DNA of 32,564 bases from Welwitschia mirabilis (taxonomy: Eukaryota > Gnetophyta > Gnetopsida > Welwitschiales), in the NCBI GenBank assembly GCA_051453625.1, contig JBOZIK010000001.1, forward strand, positions 269,474,159 through 269,506,722, written 5' to 3'. The first letter of the stretch is position 1. Each line of letters begins with the position of its first letter. The notes beneath the pieces were generated by a model that worked only from the letters and a program-made list of their open reading frames with translations, did no database searches and was not told the DNA's origin. Position numbers and translations under genes: made by a program. Positions 10,466-21,195 of this stretch are shown piece by piece.

Positions 10466-12480
10466 GGCATCCTCTTCTTCCAAATCTCTTAAACATCTGA
10501 AAAAGGCTTAGACCCATCCACTCCTATTACTTATGAGTCTAATCTTGATTACATCCTTGAGGAGCAACCTCAAAAGACTCCTAAGGAGGAGGAAGTGAGA
10601 AAGGATGAAATCCAAAAGGCCGCTATCTGGAAAGTCCAATTCTTAGTTGAAAAATCTTTTGAACAAGTACTACCTGAAATAGACAATACAATGATGGACA
10701 ACGTTAATGTCGCAAAATGGAAATGGACAGTGGCAATAGAGTGCAACTTCCTTGAAAAGGAAAACAGAGAATTCTTCCTCAATATTAGTAGAATCAAGAA
10801 GAATGAAAAAGACTCCTGATATCCACCATCTCTACTACCATATCAAAACCAGAGTTCACACTATGACACGAGAGGAGGATGTTAGGAAGAAGTAGGATAT
10901 TTCTCCCTTTGTTTGGTACATTTGTGGAATGGTCAGAGGCCATGAGGGAGCTCCTTCTTAACTTTGCAGCAATATTGAATCCCACACAGCTAAAACCTGA
11001 CATCTTGACCAAGGGAAAGCAAATAGTAGCCACGACAATTCAAGCTAACATCATTCCATCCTCCCACACCAACCGTCTAATGGTTCTTGCTCTAATGATT
11101 CTGGCAGCTCTAAAGCATCGCACGGACTATAATNNNNNNNNNNNNNNNNNNNNNNNNNNNNNNNNNNNNNNNNNNNNNNNNNNNNNNNNNNNNNNNNNNN
11201 NNNNNNNNNNNNNNNNNNNNNNNNNNNNNNNNNNNNNNNNNNNNNNNNNNNNNNNNNNNNNNNNNNNNNNNNNNNNNNNNNNNNNNNNNNNNNNNNNNNN
11301 NNNNNNNNNNNNNNNNNNNNNNNNNNNNNNNNNNNNNNNNNNNNNNNNNNNNNNNNNNNNNNNNNNNNNNNNNNNNNNNNNNNNNNNNNNNNNNNNNNNN
11401 NNNNNNNNNNNNNNNNNNNNNNNNNNNNNNNNNNNNNNNNNNNNNNNNNNNNNNNNNNNNNNNNNNNNNNNNNNNNNNNNNNNNNNNNNNNNNNNNNNNN
11501 NNNNNNNNNNNNNNNNNNNNNNNNNNNNNNNNNNNNNNNNNNNNNNNNNNNNNNNNNNNNNNNNNNNNNNNNNNNNNNNNNNNNNNNNNNNNNNNNNNNN
11601 NNNNNNNNNNNNNNNNNNNNNNNNNNNNNNNNNNNNNNNNNNNNNNNNNNNNNNNNNNNNNNNNNNNNNNNNNNNNNNNNNNNNNNNNNNNNNNNNNNNN
11701 NNNNNNNNNNNNNNNNNNNNNNNNNNNNNNNNNNNNNNNNNNNNNNNNNNNNNNNNNNNNNNNNNNNNNNNNNNNNNNNNNNNNNNNNNNNNNNNNNNNN
11801 NNNNNNNNNNNNNNNNNNNNNNNNNNNNNNNNNNNNNNNNNNNNNNNNNNNNNNNNNNNNNNNNNNNNNNNNNNNNNNNNNNNNNNNNNNNNNNNNNNNN
11901 NNNNNNNNNNNNNNNNNNNNNNNNNNNNNNNNNNNNNNNNNNNNNNNNNNNNNNNNNNNNNNNNNNNNNNNNNNNNNNNNNNNNNNNNNNNNNNNGAAGA
12001 GAAAACAACCTTCCTTCCATGTCCATGTTTGATCAACAAATTGATTAAGTGGTTCAACCCTTCACTAGATGATTGTGGGCTTCATCTCCTCCTCCGCAGT
12101 GGCACTTAAGACTATGGAGAAGATGGGGTTGGCAAAGAACAAAAGATGGGTTTTGAGTTGCCGTTTGCTTTTACATTCGCGCCTAGTCCCCCTTCAAATG
12201 CTGTAGCTTCCTCCTTTGCTCCACCTCTAGTGAAGCAAAGAGAGTAATTAGAATTTTTGTTACCCAAAATAGAAGCCATGGAGCACATAATGTACACCAT
12301 TATGTCCTTGTTTGATTAGAGATTCACTAAATTATAGTCTAAAGGTGGCCAAGTGTATGGACGATGTAAAAAGAGGGGTGGCCTAGCTAGGCCATACCTT
12401 CTTCCAATACCCAAAGGCAAAATTTGATAAGATCAAACCAACTCTGGCCACTATTAAAGAAAAATTAAATAGTCTTACCT
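10466..12480 (+). pseudogene. Post-pol accessory ORF of the Gypsy element, possible plant transposon protein domain
   Basis: Downstream of pol, on the same strand. An acceptor-like CCACAG precedes a Ser-rich start-like segment (ASSSSKS) near 10470. A charged stretch with EEEVRKDEIQKAA follows to a stop at 10817. In another frame, 10879-11133 reads into the N run and includes ANIIPSSHTNRLMVLALMIL, which resembles the block PxxHxxxxxxxxxxxLYxIL of the putative plant transposon protein domain (Transposase_32 type). After the gap, a block ending around VYGRCKKRGG is visible at about 12355-12380. At least one frameshift and several stops. Function of this family is unknown; the assignment is tentative. 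Confidence 0.4.
11134..11995. other. Assembly gap, 862 N
   Basis: N run of estimated size inside the post-pol accessory ORF. It hides the part that would decide whether the ORF really carries the plant transposon protein domain. Confidence 0.95.
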
Positions 12481-12636
12481 TTAGTATACAAGATCTGAAG
12501 GTAGAGAAACCGATTTTTGGAGATGAAGACGAAGAGTTTGCTTCTTTACTTGATTCCATTTAGGAACCCCATACTTGAAGTTCCCCCTGCCTCTGTCCCT
12601 TCTTCTTCTCAGCCATGATGACCATGATATAAATGG

Positions 12637-13168
12637 GATAGTTGTGAAATGGACATCCAAATCACAATCTGGTGCAACCTGGATCTTGATCACCCCAAAA
12701 AAAGTTCCAAATCTATTTTAGATCACAATCCCCTTCGGATCTTGACCTAGAGCCTTTGGATTGCCATCCAGGGCGATCTAGTGTATAGTGATTTGAAGCA
12801 ATCCGCAATGATCCGAAGCAATCTATAAAGATCCGAGTAGATTTAGATGGATCCAAAGAGATTTGCAAAAATCAGGAGAGGTCCATTGTCTTATGAGGTT
12901 TAAACCCAACATACATGGAATATTTTTATCATTTTGACATTCTCAAGTAGGTGTAAACTAAACGACGAGTAGGAAGACATTTTACAAGCTCTAATTTCTT
13001 ATTTCAATTAAAGATTTAGATTATTTTCATGAAGTTTTAAATTCAGCTCTAACATTTTTCCATGTTTGCAATCCACAACAATCTGTAAAACGCTCCAAAG
13101 CTATCCACCAATTCGGAATCTCCAAATCAAAAAACGATTTGTGATTCGATCCATATTTTACAACTATA
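12637..13168. mobile_element. Non-autonomous hAT element (MITE), copy 2
   Basis: A 532-bp element with terminal inverted repeats (GATAGTTGTGAAAT at the left; TATAGTTGTAAAAT read from the right end) and an 8-bp target duplication with one mismatch, ATAAATGG at 12629-12636 and GTAAATGG at 13169-13176. The interior is rich in GATC/GATCCG-type words. Its right arm, read on the minus strand, resembles the left arm of the 4094-5109 element, including a shared TTTTACAGATTG. It lies in the post-pol part of the Gypsy element. No coding capacity. Confidence 0.8.
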
Positions 13169-13176
13169 GTAAATGG

Positions 13177-13999
13177 TGAGCTATCTAGAAATAGCAATTG
13201 GTATTTTGTCTTTTATAAAACATGACTAACTTTAATGCAAATATAATACTCTCGCTTTGTTACTTCATCTTGATTTTGCAATTTTATACCATGAGCCTCT
13301 TTCATGCATAGTTGGCCAAAGTTTGCCAAGGGAATCGTAGGGGGCTATGACAAACATTAAAAGTGATAAAAAATGAGGCCTATGAATGCTGGTGGTGGAA
13401 CTTTCAATTGTGCTATAAGGTTATACATTCTCAAATAAGACAACGTAAGGTTAAGTCACAAAAGGACTTAAGAATGAAGAAATTGGGCACTAGCAAAACT
13501 ATCGCTACTTGCAATTGCCCAGTAACACAACCAATGACAAAACTATAGCAACATCATTGCCCAACAATTGCATCCAATGACACCTTTGCCTATCACTGAT
13601 ACGACTTATGATCACCTAGCGACGAGGCAGTGGCCATACATTTTCTTGAGATCGAAGCCACTTAGCATCGCCTAATGACGATCTTAGCATCGCCTAATGA
13701 CAATACACTAGTGACGCCGCCTTCTATATTTTCTCAAACCCGTCGCTACTTGCCATCGTCAAGCAACACCAGTATCGACAGTAAGGGTTACGTAACCAAC
13801 CTAAATAACTTCTTTCTCAACCTCCCTTAGATTCAAAAGATATTTCAGCAAGGGGTTCATCCTTGCAAATTTAATCTTCCTAACTACTTAGATGGCATAA
13901 AAGAAGTACCAAGTGTTAAGGAAGCCATTCGAAGGGCCTTGGAACAAGGACCCTTGCCTCATTTTGTCAATGGACGTAAGACCCTTATGTACAAGTCCT
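13177..13999 (+). other. Gypsy 3' untranslated region and probable left part of the 3' LTR, with motif cluster
   Basis: No gene seen. It contains a second set of the Gypsy motifs: ATCACCTAGCGACG (13611), ATCGCCTAATGACG (13667), ATCGCCTAATGACA (13689) and CACTAGTGACG (about 13706), plus CGTCGCTAC at 13741. Two of these lie in a 22-bp tandem repeat, 13661-13682 and 13683-13704. The left edge of the 3' LTR cannot be set, because the matching part of the 5' LTR is outside the window. Confidence 0.45.
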
Positions 14000-14332
14000 C
14001 AATGCAAGTCATGTGCCTATTTAATACAATACTTAATAAATTTCATTTTCTATTTCTCAAATTGTGTATCGTTTTACATTGTAAAGTAGTGATCTTAATT
14101 TTAACGTAAAATCTAATTCATAGTTTGAGATAACTGGGTGATAGCCAATTAGATTCCTTTAGTGACTTGCATTGAAAGTAGATTAGATGCATCGTTATTT
14201 CTTTAAGTTGCAATTTATATAACAGTGCTCTTTTCCTTTCTAAACTCTTGTCTTCACAGGTTACGATATTTGGGATTGTTAAATGATCTAAAACACATGC
14301 TTTGAGACATACATAATAGTTCCATTAGCACC
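14000..14332 (+). mobile_element. Gypsy 3' LTR, right part
   Basis: Direct-orientation counterpart of 675-1015, with shared blocks CAAGTCATGT, CTTAATAAATT, GCCAATTAGAT, TGACTTGCATT and GCTTTGAGACAT. Homology ends at AGTTCCATTA, the point where the 5' copy runs into its primer site, so the element's right boundary is near 14332. No convincing short target duplication can be tested without the left end. Confidence 0.7.
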
Positions 14333-15821
14333 ATTTGACCTTACAATAGGCATTCCTATAGTTTGATAGATGTGGCATTATGGTACAGAGCATGCTTGTC
14401 ATGAGATGATGCTTGTTATCACAATGCCACTTAGGCAAACAATTTCTAGGTCAATTGTGGAGCTGACCCCCCTGTTTCTTGGTTGCCATTGCAACCATTT
14501 GACCTTGTGCCAACGTTTCTTCTAAATGCACAATGCGAGAAAGTATCTCTCTTGAATGGTCATAGAGCATACACGCTTTATTTTTCTCCCACATTTTATT
14601 ACTTTACAATCTCTTATAATGAATAAACGAACTTGGCCAATATTTCATCTTCGCGTAGGTTAGTTTTCTATAGCCAAATCATAGATATTAATTGAATTTA
14701 TTTATTAATACAAAAATATTATATGCAGTATACCTCTATAAATTAGCCTAGCTTTTTACTTTGTGATTTTAAATCTACAGAATCGTATACATAACTTTCA
14801 TCTTGTTGGTGGATTTAATACTTAAAGTTCATTTTATGTAACGACTTTTCTATTTCTGGGTAGCTTTATTCATGCTTTACCTCATGCTAAGATTAAGCAA
14901 TATCTTCTTTGTTGTTTTAGTTTTACAATATCTCTCTTGTTGTTGTTTTGTTTAAGTTTGCAAGATAAATAATATTTTCACTAGGCTCCTCCCATGTGGA
15001 CATGTTTTACTCATCCTACCTCTCAAATCAGAATGTCCAAAAAAATATCAGCAGAGTAGCATTTACTTCATTTAACCCACCTACACTATAGCAAATTGTT
15101 AATGCCACCTTTCTCGCAAAGTTTGTATCTTGAGGCTTGTCGCATACTGGTTTCGTGTAATACATGACTTCATTGATGAATATCTCTCCAATGTACTGCC
15201 CCATCACTCATTGGCCAAGTCTTTGCAGCATGTGAGGCAATGCCCAAAGTAGCCAGACTTGCAATCCATCCTAACCATCAGCAATATTAAGGAGTAAATC
15301 CAAGTCATCTCTTCGTTCTCTATGCAATCAACCTTGAAATAAATCTAGAAAACTAATTTATCAAATCATTGAAAAAATCCGTTTATGGATGAATTCCAAG
15401 GGTAGATCAGTTTATGGATGAATTCCAAGGGTAGATTTCTGATTCTATACGATCATAATGGGAAGCATGATTCTATCTGCATTTGATGTGTGCAAATGAT
15501 ATCACAATCTGGACTTCGAAGCAAGATTTTAAAAAGATTCCAAAAACCATGACACATATCTCTCACATCCACAGTTTTATTTTCTCATCATCCTAATCGA
15601 GATGCTTCCTACCCCAATTCAATCAAAATCACAAAGTTACCAAAAAAACTATTTGTCAACGTTTACATTAGTATCCTAACATTTTGATGCCTTTTGGAGT
15701 TACTTGTGGGATGAATTTTACTCCTCTATACAACTCATCCTCCTGATGAAAAAAGTTTCAGCTCTAAGCATTTACTTAGTAATGTCAATATGTCATTATG
15801 CTATGAAAGGTGAACATTTAC
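14333..15821. other. Unassigned AT-rich DNA
   Basis: No gene or named element is supported. The only clear structure is a tandem duplication of 29 bp, 15381-15409 and 15410-15438 (GTTTATGGATGAATTCCAAG core). The minus strand of 15070-15330 has a longish codon-like stretch with two stops, not matched to any family. Confidence 0.5.
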
Positions 15822-15992
15822 TTAGTATAAGAAAAGAATTCCAAGAACTATAATTACCACGAGTGTTGCAGGAGAAGGCAATTCAGAAAGGATAGATGAA
15901 GAGCTTGAAGCTCTAGCATTTGGACTTGATCCGATGTTTTGCTGTGCTGCAACTTGAAATTCACTATCAGTTACCGCAATCTTGAGACCACC
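15822..15992 (-). CDS. Candidate 3'-terminal exon of an unidentified host gene, with a C-terminal hydrophobic tail
   Basis: On the minus strand a consensus acceptor, TTTTTTGCAG (CAG at 15995-15993), is followed by an open frame to a stop at 15824-15822. The peptide runs from GLKIAVTDSEFQVAAQ through a Ser-rich segment (ASSSSS) to a hydrophobic end (ATLVVIIVLGILFLY). A Ser-rich spacer plus a terminal hydrophobic stretch fits a GPI-attachment signal or a tail anchor. I do not recognise the gene, and no upstream exon was found on this strand. If real, the rest of the gene lies toward higher coordinates, perhaps disrupted by insertions. Confidence 0.4.
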   Translation of the reverse strand, partial: GGLKIAVTDSEFQVAAQQNIGSSPNARASSSSSILSELPSPATLVVIIVLGILFLY

Positions 15993-16454
15993 CTGCAAAA
16001 AATGTATTAGACGGCCATAAAAACAAAATGCTAAGGTGCTCATAAAAAGGCAATAAAAAAACCATATTCCAGATCAAAATAAAATTATGAGTGGAACGCA
16101 TCAGAATCTCGAGATGAGCTCAACATTTTTCTCATGATTTACTAAGAGACACATTAACTGTTACTCAAGGACAATTGGCCATCATGTAGCAAAGCTAGCA
16201 AATCAGAGTCACATACAAAAAAGTATTTAAAAGAAAAAAAGAGGAAAGAAGAAAAAGAGTTTTTGTACTCCTACAGCAGTTTGTCTGAATAGACCATTGT
16301 TACTATCATTTTTTTTAATTCGCAGCCTCCATTTACAACTATATTCACGTTAATAAAATCAAGAGACTCACTTTTCAAATCAAATTGCTAGATCAGCTTG
16401 TTCTTGCAACCGAATAAATGTACAAGACAGTTGAATTAATAATTTCATCTAGAT

Positions 16455-16675
16455 GTCCTGACCAATTACCGCAGTGGTAAATTCAGGACACCTTAAACCT
16501 AGGGGTCTCAGGTTCAAACAACCATGTTGGCAGAGAGGGCAAAATTTGTAGTTGAATCCCGGCACTAGTGGGAGTACAATTGGACATGTATAGGCCCAAG
16601 TGCCACTGGGTGTTGAGAGGCACCAAGAAACCACCCCCGGAGCCTATACCCTCAAAAAGAGAAAGAAAAGAAATG
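16455..16675 (+). mobile_element. tRNA-derived SINE
   Basis: A block of about 220 bp headed by RNA polymerase III promoter elements: a box A-like TACCGCAGTGG at 16467-16477 and a box B-like GGTTCAAAC at 16511-16519, with tRNA-like spacing. After the tRNA-like head comes an unrelated body ending in a Pro/Thr-codon-like CACCCCCGGAGCCTATACCCTC and an A-rich tail (16655-16680). The head cannot fold as a full tRNA. No clean target duplication was found by eye, and I could not name the family. Confidence 0.6.
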
Positions 16676-16680
16676 AAAAA

Positions 16681-18960
16681 TCTTGAAATTGTCAACTAAA
16701 TATATTCATTCAATCTAGAATTTTGTGGAACTTCACTTATGTGGGGATTTGCAAGGAGAGTATTCTGTTTTAGCTTAAGTGGCCTTGAACTCTACCTATT
16801 ATTTAGTTCAATACAGCATTAATTTTTTCTAGTGTGTTAAATACCTTAAGAATTTAGACAACTTGATCTACAAAATTCCTCCAAGATCATCCTTACAGGT
16901 TTTTGGAATGTAAGAGACAACATGCATAAGAAACGTAATCTAAGCATGCACTGACTCTTCCTACAATGAAAACATAAGAAATTTACAGCTCTGCACAGCA
17001 AATCTTAAGCTACTTATGAATGTACATGTTCTTGATGTTGCCTAAATTGCACAACTCATTCCCCTTAAATCAGGGCTACTTAAATGAAATCTCCAACGAT
17101 AAAAGCCCAAAATTCAATTCAACACTAAAATAAAGTAAAGACGCAACACAACAAATCCAAAATTGTGAACTGAAATAAAAGATAATAAGATACTATTAGG
17201 TGCCCAAAATAACATACTGCTTTTCCTGTATAATAAAACAGAACTTCAAGATAAGGTACAAGACAAAAACGACTAAAATGCGCTGTGCAATGTTTAAATT
17301 CTGTAAGAAGCCAGAACACTACAGAAACAAAAACATTTGGAGCATGTAATAGAAAATTAACACTCTCATTATCAAACTATAACATAAGCCTTTTCCTCAG
17401 AACAAAAGAGGTCAATATACAAAACAAGCATGCAATTGAACATCTATAAACAATTACAAGGGAATAGTTACAAAAGTATCTCTATTTCAAAGGGCCGGTA
17501 AATGTGAAGTAGACATATCAATGATGAGATGCCTTTATAGGTGAAAAGAGTGTCTACCGGATGATGCATGTAAAGCAGTACACCTTAATGGGATCAAAAC
17601 CCAATGCAAAATTCCAAAAGAACAAAAACCAATTGTGTGTATTAAATATCTGAGATCAAAGAAGCTACAACATAAGGATTTTGGGGAGCACAGGCATGTC
17701 ATAGCTAGCATCATCCAATAGTGCTCTAAACACAAGCCAATTCCCTTCAATGCTGATTCTGGAATGTCATCAGTGTTAGACTATCTCCTAAAAATAATAT
17801 ATGATTAAGCATGTTTTTATGATTTTGTTCTTTATAGTTTTATGTATTTTCTGGTAAAGTGGAAATCTATTTACCAATGATGAGAAAATAATTATACTAA
17901 GCATACATGCTAACTATATGCTCAATGCCTTTTCACCGTTCTAAGTAGAAGAATAAACTACAAGGGAAACATTAAGCTTCACAAATATAGCAACAGACTA
18001 TTGGGAGAAGATGGACATGTGTAACATTATGGAATTAATAGAAAATAATAGTAACTCCCAAAATAGCAACTAAATGCACATGCATCTTCTCAATGCATAC
18101 GACTCAGTGCACATGTATTAATGAAAATAAATTGAAGCATGCTAGGAGACCATTCTGCTCAACTCCCTATTATGATTTCCCGGATTTTTGATTCGCCAGT
18201 AAAACTACTACTTCAAATTCTTTTGCAATCATGACATAATCTTCAGATATGTTCTGCAACTCAATTCTCATGATGAACAGGGTGTGAAAACCATGATGTA
18301 ATTCATGAAATTCAGGACATACATTCAGAAACAATTAGTAGTACAGAGAAGAAGGTGAAAAATTGAATCTGTATTGCAAGACTAAATCCATGCAATGCAG
18401 CCCTCCTACAGATGATGAACATCTCCTTGTAAGTGTACAAATTAACTTAAAGAGAATGCAGCTGCTGCACAAGATATTCATAGTGCAAGTCTCAAAAAAA
18501 GAGAAAAAAGGAAATAAAAGAACTGGCTAGCATTGAACATCCAAGATACCTGTCAAGAACTGTAACCCCAAAGAATGATATGCATCAAGAACATATGTCT
18601 ATCTCATCCTATTGTTGTCTGCTTAGAAAATGTTAGATGCTCCTAGCAAATACATCATGTCTCCCACTACTACACAAGGTAAAGAATGGTAAGCTGATTT
18701 GTACAACATATGTGCCCTTAATCCTATTGATGTTTAGATAATTACAAAAATGTGGTGCTCCTTGTAACCCTAGTGGCAATTAAGCTCCTGATTCTCCAAA
18801 GCAGGATCAACCAATAGTAAGCATTCATTGACTGCCTTAGCACATGCACGGTGTTCAAAATCAGCAACTTATTGCTGATGTGGTGATTAATTGCCAATCT
18901 AAAAGCAGGCCGATCTGATATAAATCAGGCCAATTTGTCTCAAAACAAAGCACTTTTATT
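16681..18960. other. Unassigned AT-rich DNA
   Basis: No gene, RNA or named element can be supported in these 2.3 kb. A minus-strand open frame at 17535-17750 is Cys-rich and unlike any family I know. The stretch could be intronic or intergenic. Confidence 0.5.
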
Positions 18961-19011
18961 AGCGGTTAATCACGGCTGGCGATTAATTGCCAATTTGCAC
19001 AATTAACCGCT
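18961..19011. repeat. Inverted repeat, 10-bp arms
   Basis: Perfect arms AGCGGTTAAT (18961-18970) and ATTAACCGCT (19002-19011) around a 31-bp spacer. The words GATTAATTGCCAAT occur just before (about 18883) and within the spacer (18981). It may be the remnant of a DNA-transposon end; no family is identified. Confidence 0.55.
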
Positions 19012-19026
19012 TAAAATCGGAGCAGG

Positions 19027-19073
19027 TATGTATATATATATGTATGTGCCTCTCTCTGTCTGTGTCTCTCTCT

Positions 19074-19108
<35 letters not shown>
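19027..19108. repeat. Compound microsatellite (TA/TG), (TC)n, (TG)16
   Basis: An alternating TA/TG tract is followed by an interrupted TC tract and a perfect (TG)16 at 19077-19108. The open frame reading through it on the minus strand is an artefact of the repeat. Confidence 0.9.
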
Positions 19109-19110
<2 letters not shown>

Positions 19111-19343
19111 CTTACACAAATGAAGAAAGAGGCTTCCTCCCCCTGCAGAACAGCACAAACAATGATAAAAACGGTGACACAGCAGCACAGCAAAGATGAC
19201 AAGACAGCGTTCCCATTTTCTCAACTCACGAAATCTCACAAGTAGTCTCTATCAGTGTGTCCATTTGTTCTTTGCATGCATTGACTGAATTTTTGAAATT
19301 AATGAACCAAAGAAATAGATAATGCATCTGCTAGTCATGCACC

Positions 19344-19422
19344 TTTTTTTTGTTTTTTCTTTTTCCTTTCCTTTTTTCTTTTTTTTTTCTTTTTCCTTTT
19401 TTTTTTTTTTTTTTTTTTTTTT
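19344..19422. repeat. Poly(T)-rich tract
   Basis: About 79 bp of T with scattered C and G, ending in an uninterrupted T run. On the minus strand this would be a long poly(A), as at the end of a LINE, SINE or retrocopy, but the sequence next to it (19423-19680) shows no recognisable retroelement. Confidence 0.8.
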
Positions 19423-20596
19423 GGGTTAAAGACAAAAAACAAACTTTTTATTGAATATTGATTTTATTTCACCTCCAGTTGACTTATTCCATTGTTTCCA
19501 AAAGCTTCATAGTATTGTATCGTTTGTGACAGGTGATCTTCGAAATCGAATTGTCAAGCTTCAAAGTTTAGAACCCAGATTTACAGGGGCAAAACTTAGA
19601 AATTATGTAACGCTAGATCAAATATATTTTCAGTTATATGTTCTTATTGAAAGAAACCTAGAACCAGGATTATAACATGTGCTATAACTATTCATACTGC
19701 TATTATTCCTGTTTGCCTCTAATATTAGAAAACCATGTTGGAAAGGACCAGAACCTTTCAAGTGGGTCATAAAATGTAGTGTGTCAAAAAATGTGATAGT
19801 CCCTACTTAGACTGTTTAACAAAGATAAAAGAAATGTTTAACATAAATGATCCCTATTTTCCCTGCATGTTTATTATTCTATCAGAGAAGGTTAACAAGG
19901 CAAGAATTTCTGTAACAAAAGAAGACCTTGAATTCAACTGACATAATCTTGAAACCTTCCTCACGTTTTACAGTAAATTAATGTCAAGTTAGATCAGCAC
20001 ATCCATCTAGTTGTTAACTGCTATTATTGAATACTGAAATGGTGAATACTGAATAATTACGAAATATTCTTCCCTTTGTCCCTTATGTATATTCATAAGA
20101 TGTTTTGACCTTCTAATTAGAATTCTAAGTTTAATGGCAAATATCAGAAAATACATATACATAAACTTTCAACTTTTGTTAAGTTATTACAAATATTTGA
20201 TTTCTTATAAATAGATTTTAGTTATCTTTCTTTAAAAAGCAAAAAGAGTTCAAGTACTAATAAAATTGATCTTAATTACCTTTTTATAGTACTTTGAAAC
20301 ATTTCTCTTTAACATAATAACAATGGGTTTTTGTGAATTCTTCTTCTTCCCCTATTGATGACCAATAGTCCAACGCCAGTAATTTTTATTTTTTTACCTT
20401 TTAAAGCATCATGTTATCAAATAATCAATTAATCTAAGAAATACGATGAATCCCAATTTTCCAATGCATCTTTATTGCAAAATTTGTTAAATATATTCAT
20501 TTCATTGTTGGTTTTAAATAAAATATTTGATTGATGAATTTTGAGATGTAACTATTTTCATTTTTGCAATTTATTAAGATTTAGGAATAAGGGATA
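19423..20596. other. Unassigned AT-rich DNA upstream of the hAT gene
   Basis: No gene recognised. The open frame at 19451-19675 on the plus strand has no known relative that I can name. The A/T richness and short oligo(T) runs fit a promoter or intergenic stretch ahead of the hAT pseudogene. Confidence 0.45.
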
Positions 20597-20977
20597 ATGG
20601 CTCCTTAAAAGTTTGATATGGTTTGGCAATGTCTTGTCAAAGATCCTAATAATGAAAATAATGTTGGGTATGCGCTCCTCACGCCCCGCCTGACAAGTAG
20701 GCAAATATAAAAGGGTTATAGTTTCCTCCTAAATCATAGCTTTTGGTGTGATGATAATGGGCCCAACATTTGGAATCAGAGTCATGGTTGTTGGCTGGTT
20801 TTGGGTTCAAGCCTCCTCAGTGCCTTCCCAGTTCATGTAAGCACCTAGCATGTAAATCGAGGGAGAGATTGTTGGATATGTGCTCCTCATGCCCAGCCCA
20901 AAAAGTGGTGTTATATAAAGGGCTTCAGTTCCCACCTAAGTCATGGCTTTTGGCGTGATGGTAAAAGGGTCAACAAT

Positions 20978-20989
20978 TGGTATCAGAGC
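20978..20989 (+). other. TRIM primer binding site, initiator-Met tRNA (second unit)
   Basis: TGGTATCAGAGC, a perfect complement to the 3' end of plant initiator methionine tRNA, two bases after the second LTR. The first unit has a degraded version at 20771 (TGGAATCAGAGT). Confidence 0.9.
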
Positions 20990-21183
20990 CATGGCTGTTG
21001 GTTGGTCTCGAGTTCAAGTCTCCTCGGTAGCTTCTCGATTCATGGAGCACTTGGCATGTGTATCAACAGAGAGATTGTTGCGTATGTCGTCTCCATGCCT
21101 AGCCCGACAAGCGAGTGAATATGATGGGCTCTAATTTCCACCTAAGTCATAGCTTTTGGTGTGATGATAAAGGGCCCAACAAT

Positions 21184-21195
21184 TGGTATCAGAGC
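21184..21195 (+). other. TRIM primer binding site, initiator-Met tRNA (third unit)
   Basis: Second perfect TGGTATCAGAGC, two bases after the third LTR, with a purine-rich tract about 75 bp downstream just before the last LTR. Confidence 0.9.

Noticed and set aside
15070-15330. LINE-type DUF4283 or zinc-knuckle remnant on the minus strand
   Set aside because: Only a weak resemblance in one frame with two stops; no second domain nearby.
16455-16525. tRNA gene
   Set aside because: Box A and B are present, but the acceptor stem and anticodon arm cannot form and the sequence continues into a SINE body.
17535-17750. Minus-strand 71-codon open frame
   Set aside because: No family resemblance, no splice or start context, and amino-acid composition typical of AT-rich non-coding DNA.
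19003-19239. Minus-strand open frame with His/Thr and Arg/Glu repeats
   Set aside because: It is a translation of the TG/TC microsatellite.
19451-19675. Plus-strand 74-codon open frame as a gene
   Set aside because: No recognised homologue, no upstream promoter evidence, and it sits beside a poly(T) tract.
19344-19680. LINE or processed retrocopy ending in poly(A) on the minus strand
   Set aside because: The poly(T) is real, but the adjoining sequence shows neither endonuclease/RT nor a recognisable transcript.
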